Positions 29,260-33,185 of a stretch of DNA of 33,185 bases are shown one piece after another. The first letter of the stretch is position 1. Each line of letters opens with the position of its first letter. The stretch comes from Thermoplasmata archaeon M9B2D. Its GTDB lineage: Archaea > Thermoplasmatota > E2 > DHVEG-1. Under the pieces are notes generated by a model, which saw only the letters and a program-made list of their open reading frames with translations, was not told where the DNA came from and did no database searches. The stretch lies in NCBI GenBank assembly GCA_002900555.1, contig MUGD01000016.1, forward strand, positions 1-33,185. The letters are read 5' to 3'. Both the position numbers and the translations under genes were made by a program.

Positions 29260-29922
29260 ATGAGAAAAATAAGTAAAATTTTGAAGGAAGACGATATTGG
29301 TGATATGGGAATCGGTGCGATGATCATCTTTATTGCGGTTGTCTTGGTTGCTGGTATCGCTGCCTCAGTCTTAATCCAGACCGCAAATCGCTTGGAGATT
29401 CAGGCGATGACTACAGGACAAGAAACGACTCGTGAAGTATCCACTGGTCTTGCTGTCATTGATATCGAAGGGCTAAATAACGCAGGCAGAATTGTTCTTA
29501 TGACCATTTCTGTTCGGTCTCGCTCTGGATCTGGTGATATAGATCTGAGTCATACCATCCTTGAAATAAATGATGGGAAGAAAAAAACATTGTTATCTTA
29601 CGCAGGTGATTTCTCCGTCCTGACTAATGAAACTAATACAAGCGTGTTTGACTCTACAACCTGCTGGCCGGCAAGTGCAGAAAATTTCGGTATCCTTGTG
29701 ATACAGGATGCAGATATTTCGTTAAGCACAACAAATCCAGTGATAAATCGTGGGGATATCGTCATGCTCTGTATAGACACAGCACTTTGTTTTAATGACA
29801 CTGTTGGTCTTACCCCGCGAGACATCATCAAGGGTCTGGTAATACCTGAGCAAGGCGGTCCTGCGACCTTCTCATTCCGTGTGCCCTCGTCATTAACTGA
29901 AAGCGTCTACGACCTCTACTAA
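29260..29922 (+). CDS. arlB: Archaellin 2
   Basis: 220 residues. The signal peptide (KEDDIGDMG, cleavage after Gly17) and N-terminal helix are almost identical to archaellin 1, but the outer domain differs strongly after about residue 70. GAGGAGG lies ten bases before the ATG. The outer domain contains three cysteines (TTCW, VMLCID, ALCF), which are uncommon in archaellins and might form a disulfide. It is followed by a hairpin with a T-run at 29949-29982, so archaellins 1 and 2 form a two-gene unit. It may be a major or a minor filament component; sequence does not say. Confidence 0.93.
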   Translation: MRKISKILKEDDIGDMGIGAMIIFIAVVLVAGIAASVLIQTANRLEIQAMTTGQETTREVSTGLAVIDIEGLNNAGRIVLMTISVRSRSGSGDIDLSHTILEINDGKKKTLLSYAGDFSVLTNETNTSVFDSTTCWPASAENFGILVIQDADISLSTTNPVINRGDIVMLCIDTALCFNDTVGLTPRDIIKGLVIPEQGGPATFSFRVPSSLTESVYDLY

Positions 29923-29948
29923 AGCAAACGAGGGTCTATACAACGATT

Positions 29949-29982
29949 GGGTAAAATAAATACCCATCTATCTTTTTTTTTT
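29949..29982 (+). terminator. Hairpin plus T-run ending the archaellin 1-2 unit
   Basis: GGGTA (29949-29953) and TACCC (29961-29965) form a short stem, followed by ten T residues (29973-29982). It lies 27 bases after the stop of archaellin 2. Confidence 0.65.
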
Positions 29983-30056
29983 AGGTTTTTATTATAACTG
30001 GATTTTCTAAAACCAAAAATTTTTTATGCTGTTTTATGTTTCTGTTCATGTGGTGG

Positions 30057-30088
30057 GAGTACTCACCCATATGATTCTGTTTCATATG
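30057..30088 (+). promoter_or_regulatory. Palindromes between promoter and start of archaellin 3
   Basis: GAGTACTC (30057-30064) is a perfect eight-base palindrome, followed by CATATGA (30068-30074) and TCATATG (30082-30088), a seven-base inverted repeat. They lie downstream of T-rich TATA-like sequence at about 30020-30040 and could be operator sites or leader hairpins that set archaellin 3 apart from the first two. Confidence 0.35.
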
Positions 30089-30104
30089 CGGTAGCACGAA
30101 TTAA

Positions 30105-30749
30105 ATGCCTTTGAAAAACCTTAGAACAAATCTTTATTCAGATATCGGCGTCGGTGCCATGATTCTTTTTATCGCTATGATTCTTGTTGCTGGAATTGCG
30201 GCTTCGGTCATGATGCAAACTATGAATAGTCTCCAGCAGCAAGCACTACAGACAAGTCAAGATACAATACGAGATATTTCTAGTGGTCTGAAGGTCACCT
30301 ATGTGAGTGGCTATGTAGAAAACCAAACAATTACACAACTAGCGATTTTTATAAGAACGATTGCGTCCTCCGATGCAATTGATCTAAATTATGGGATTCT
30401 TACCCTTTCGGATTCGACAACGAAGGTTATATTAAACTATTCAAGTGCCTTTTATAGCTCCTCTATCTCAAATGGTCTTTTTGGGACACTTAATGCAAGT
30501 AGCTTGTCTTATGATCGCTTTGGCATTCTCGTGATACGTGATATTGACGGATCCTGCACTGCAACACAGCCCGTAATTGATGATGAGGATTTAGTTGTTC
30601 TTCTCGTAAACACAGCTGCATGTTTCTCTGGGATTGGGGCACGTAATGAAGTCAAAGGGGCGGTTTACCCAGAGTATGGTATCTCTGGAGTGATTGGTTT
30701 TACAACGCCAAGTAGTTTTGTTCATACGATTGTTGATTTACAACCGTGA
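30105..30749 (+). CDS. arlB: Archaellin 3 (divergent)
   Basis: 214 residues. The class III signal peptide is shorter and different (LYSDIG, cleavage after Gly15) and is followed by [20 protein letters not shown]. The outer domain is only distantly related to archaellins 1 and 2, with two cysteines (GSCT, AACF) and an NQT site. It lacks a clear ribosome site and has its own upstream region, so it is probably expressed separately, possibly as a minor or hook-like subunit. Its end is 57 bases from the end of the convergent arlJ. Confidence 0.9.
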   Translation: MPLKNLRTNLYSDIGVGAMILFIAMILVAGIAASVMMQTMNSLQQQALQTSQDTIRDISSGLKVTYVSGYVENQTITQLAIFIRTIASSDAIDLNYGILTLSDSTTKVILNYSSAFYSSSISNGLFGTLNASSLSYDRFGILVIRDIDGSCTATQPVIDDEDLVVLLVNTAACFSGIGARNEVKGAVYPEYGISGVIGFTTPSSFVHTIVDLQP

Positions 30750-30806
30750 TTGTTGTTTTCTACAAGAAAATGTACTTGATTTTTCTTTGTTCTTTGTAAA
30801 ATCCGT

Positions 30807-32579
30807 CTATAAACCAAGGTACCCACGTAGCCCTATGTCAACGGCTGCTGAGGTGATGGCGACAATCCATACAAAGGGAACAAAATAGCATAAACTGACT
30901 AAGAAATGGCTGCCACGGAGGGATCGTATCGTCAAACCCATGAGAAACGAATGGGCAAGTAGCACCACGAAAATAAGATAGAAATTCTGTGTGAAAACCT
31001 CAGGGGGAACAGTTGTAAGGATTGATCCAATGTCAATGGATGTTCCTTCGAAGGGTTGACCTGCACTACTGGTCAGGAGGATGGTGTTGAGATGCCGTGC
31101 GACGATAAAAGAGATATAAATGGAAAACGCAATGCCAAAGGTAATTCCTGCAAGCATAGCTGAGGTCGTTCGTACAATGGTAAGTTTTTTGACACGAAGG
31201 TCCCGAATTTTCCGGATGTTCTCTGAAATCATCCGAGATACCGTTCGAGGGTTTGCTGCTGCTGCGGTCGCCTGTCTGAACATCTCACAGGATCTTTGGA
31301 TATAGTTGCTTCCAGTATCGACACCGAACCATTCCCAGGCGGCATCGTCGTTGATTCGTGTTCGTAGACGTCGATAGAGGTCCCTGATATGTCTGGTCAG
31401 AACCCCATAGTCTTTTTCACTGAGGTAGTACACGGAATCGTTTATCCTGCCACCTCGCATTGTTGAAATCGAACCAAGTGCAGGTAAAAACCCCATAAAA
31501 TTCCGTTCTTTTCGTGACATATGTTCCTCTTCCCGCAGGGTCTTTATTCCTGGGATGAACAATGGTGTCAATCCAGCTGCGACGAGAATCTCCGTAGGAA
31601 CCATGGACAAAACCGGGAGTGCAAGGTAATATTTTAAAACCAATAGTAGCAGACAAAGAATAATTGACACACCTAGCATTCCTTTAAAATTATGTATAAG
31701 CGACAGTTCGACTTCTCCTTTGTCACCGGTACAATGCCACATCTCATCTGGTGGCACCATAGATCGTAATAAATACAGAATAAGTGCTTCTGAGACAAGC
31801 ATCATGAAGGATGCAAGGTAGATAAACGTCCCCATATCCTGAGAGCCCATCACCATCGGCAACACAATACCAAGGGACATTACGAAGATTATGGCAATAA
31901 GAAGACTGACATACACCTCACTAAGGATGATGATATTTTCGTTGCTTGATTCGTAAATCGTCTTGTATTCCTGGAGAACTGCATCTTGTTCATGCTCGAT
32001 GAACTCTCGATGCTCCACACCGCTATCAAGGCTCTGTGAGAACCGATCAAGAAAGTCGCGCAGAATCTTACTTGGTGTTCTCTGACCGATGAATCGGAAC
32101 GTCTTTGATATAGGGACCCGCCATTGATCAGTAAGTACACTAACCTTCCGCAGCTCCTCGCCTAGACTTTTGTACGCCTTATTTCCACCAAGGACATTTA
32201 CGATGTCCTTTAAACTTAGGTCTGAAATCGCTAACACCCTGATATGGGTGATAAAAAAATGCATTTTACCGTTAATGTCAGATTCCTTGTTCTTCCAGGA
32301 GATATACGGATAAAAAACCCCAAGGATGATTGGTATGCTCCCACCTAAAATAAACGTAATAGGATTATACTGCACGGGGGTAGACACAAGCATCTGCAGA
32401 AGAACTGGTAAACACATCACGAGGATACCAATGATTACTAGCGGAAGAATAATCGTTCTGATGAATTTTCTTTTGTTCTCAATGCTACGGTATGCGATTC
32501 GCATCTCTTCTATTGTATCTTTTTTTGGTTCTGTATCCTTGTTTGATTTTTTATCTTTCTTCGCATTACGTTTTGCCAT
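30807..32579 (-). CDS. arlJ: ArlJ, archaellum membrane platform protein
   Basis: 590 residues. ArlJ (FlaJ) is the polytopic membrane platform on which the ArlI ATPase acts. It has a lysine-rich cytoplasmic N-terminus, two hydrophobic segments (about 40-65 and 75-92), a first T2SF-type cytoplasmic domain (ISDLSLKDIVNVLGG ... ILRDFLDRFSQSLDSG), a central group of membrane helices (about 220-340), a second cytoplasmic domain (GFLPALGSISTMRGGRIND ...) and C-terminal helices. Length fits the family. It follows arlI by six bases with GAGGG overlapping arlI's stop, so the two are translationally coupled. The pair is convergent with the archaellin genes, unlike the usual single operon. Confidence 0.93.
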   Translation of the reverse strand: MAKRNAKKDKKSNKDTEPKKDTIEEMRIAYRSIENKRKFIRTIILPLVIIGILVMCLPVLLQMLVSTPVQYNPITFILGGSIPIILGVFYPYISWKNKESDINGKMHFFITHIRVLAISDLSLKDIVNVLGGNKAYKSLGEELRKVSVLTDQWRVPISKTFRFIGQRTPSKILRDFLDRFSQSLDSGVEHREFIEHEQDAVLQEYKTIYESSNENIIILSEVYVSLLIAIIFVMSLGIVLPMVMGSQDMGTFIYLASFMMLVSEALILYLLRSMVPPDEMWHCTGDKGEVELSLIHNFKGMLGVSIILCLLLLVLKYYLALPVLSMVPTEILVAAGLTPLFIPGIKTLREEEHMSRKERNFMGFLPALGSISTMRGGRINDSVYYLSEKDYGVLTRHIRDLYRRLRTRINDDAAWEWFGVDTGSNYIQRSCEMFRQATAAAANPRTVSRMISENIRKIRDLRVKKLTIVRTTSAMLAGITFGIAFSIYISFIVARHLNTILLTSSAGQPFEGTSIDIGSILTTVPPEVFTQNFYLIFVVLLAHSFLMGLTIRSLRGSHFLVSLCYFVPFVWIVAITSAAVDIGLRGYLGL

Positions 32580-32585
32580 TATCCC

Positions 32586-33185
32586 TCACACTGAAATCGG
32601 TAACCCTTTCTCACCCTCCCTGTAGAATCCCCAGATGCATTGCACGACTTCGTAATAATCCATGATGTCTTCTTCGACCATGCGATCTAGGATACGCTTC
32701 CGTCGCTCATACTCATCATAGATTTTTGCCGTATCAGCGTATCCAGCGTTTTTTGCGATTTTCTCCTCTAAAATAAAACTGTTTCTGTTTGCCTTGAAGA
32801 TATGGACGTCCTCATCTGCTTTCCAGGTGAATGCCGTACGTGACATGATACCGTCTACTTCACGGTTATATCCCTCGATTTCATCGATAGCAGTGCATCT
32901 CCTAATCATTTTTCCATCATGGTCCACAGCAAGCTGTATCATGACAAAATCAAGGTTATCCATAAACGTCTTTGGAACGTTTATTGGATCCCCGGTGAAC
33001 CGCTGGATAACCTGGGTGACGCTGCCTGCGTGGAACGTTGTCATACATGGATGTCCTGTTTGCATAGCCTGAAACACGATGTTCCCCTCAGCACCTCTGA
33101 CCTCCCCAGGGATGATATAATCAGGTCGTGATCGTAAGGCCGCCTTTAAAAGGTCAAAGAGATCGACCTGTCCTTCTTTTGGACC
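32586..33185 (-). CDS. arlI: ArlI, archaellum motor ATPase (C-terminal part; start beyond the window)
   Basis: 200 codons including the stop; open to the right edge, so the N-terminal domain and Walker A motif lie outside. Visible are the Walker B and adjoining region (SRPDYIIPGEVRG), the His-box TTFHAGS and the Arg-rich C-terminal part of the type II/IV secretion ATPase family. ArlI powers filament assembly and rotation through ArlJ. Its stop codon lies six bases before the arlJ ATG. A GTG at 33077 is internal and not a start. Upstream arlH and accessory genes would be expected beyond the right edge. Confidence 0.94.
   Translation of the reverse strand, partial: GPKEGQVDLFDLLKAALRSRPDYIIPGEVRGAEGNIVFQAMQTGHPCMTTFHAGSVTQVIQRFTGDPINVPKTFMDNLDFVMIQLAVDHDGKMIRRCTAIDEIEGYNREVDGIMSRTAFTWKADEDVHIFKANRNSFILEEKIAKNAGYADTAKIYDEYERRKRILDRMVEEDIMDYYEVVQCIWGFYREGEKGLPISV

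Overview
This window comes from an archaeon. The evidence is linked 16S-tRNA-Ala-23S-5S genes with archaeal bulge-helix-bulge processing stems, an archaeal-type alanyl-tRNA synthetase, a class I lysyl-tRNA synthetase, Sec61-beta, a GfcR-type regulator, archaellins with class III signal peptides, and ArlI/ArlJ. The 16S sequence and the set of secreted PKD-domain and C25 (gingipain-like) proteins suggest Thermoplasmatota, possibly the sediment group Marine Benthic Group D. That placement is an inference from memory and was not tested by a search.

Layout. Bases 1-7683 hold the tail of a C25 peptidase gene (cut by the window edge), a small membrane protein and three paralogous secreted thioredoxin-fold proteins on the minus strand. 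A complete C25 peptidase gene follows (7684-10434); its last 826 bases are about 95% identical to the first 826 bases of the window. Four of these five secreted proteins end in the same unusual C-terminal tail (FLxxLxExFPxxFPxLR). From 10.5 to 12.7 kb come an XRE-type regulator with a perfect palindromic operator over its own promoter, a translationally coupled 58-residue zinc protein, and a secreted seven-bladed FG-GAP propeller.

From 12.8 to 21.9 kb is housekeeping: alaS, a small Sec61-beta gene, gfcR-lysS-methylthiotransferase as a compact run, a bacterial-looking GAPDH, pgk, and tRNA-Ala(CGC).

From 22.2 to 28.3 kb is the rRNA operon. The 16S gene is interrupted after E. coli position U1498 by a 752-nt insertion that folds as a group I self-splicing intron (P1, P2, P3, P4, P5, P6, P7, P8 and P10 can all be paired by eye). 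Its P8 loop carries a LAGLIDADG homing endonuclease gene broken by one in-frame TAA. The 5S gene seems to carry an 11-nt insertion and is followed by a long, unassigned, rod-like hairpin.

From 28.5 kb to the end is motility: three archaellin genes on the plus strand, convergent with arlJ and arlI on the minus strand, arlI being cut by the right edge.

How the genes may work together: the secreted block looks like an extracellular protein-processing set (C25 endopeptidases plus CxxC thioredoxin-fold proteins sharing PKD modules and tail). The centre is translation and glycolysis, and the right end is archaellum-based motility.
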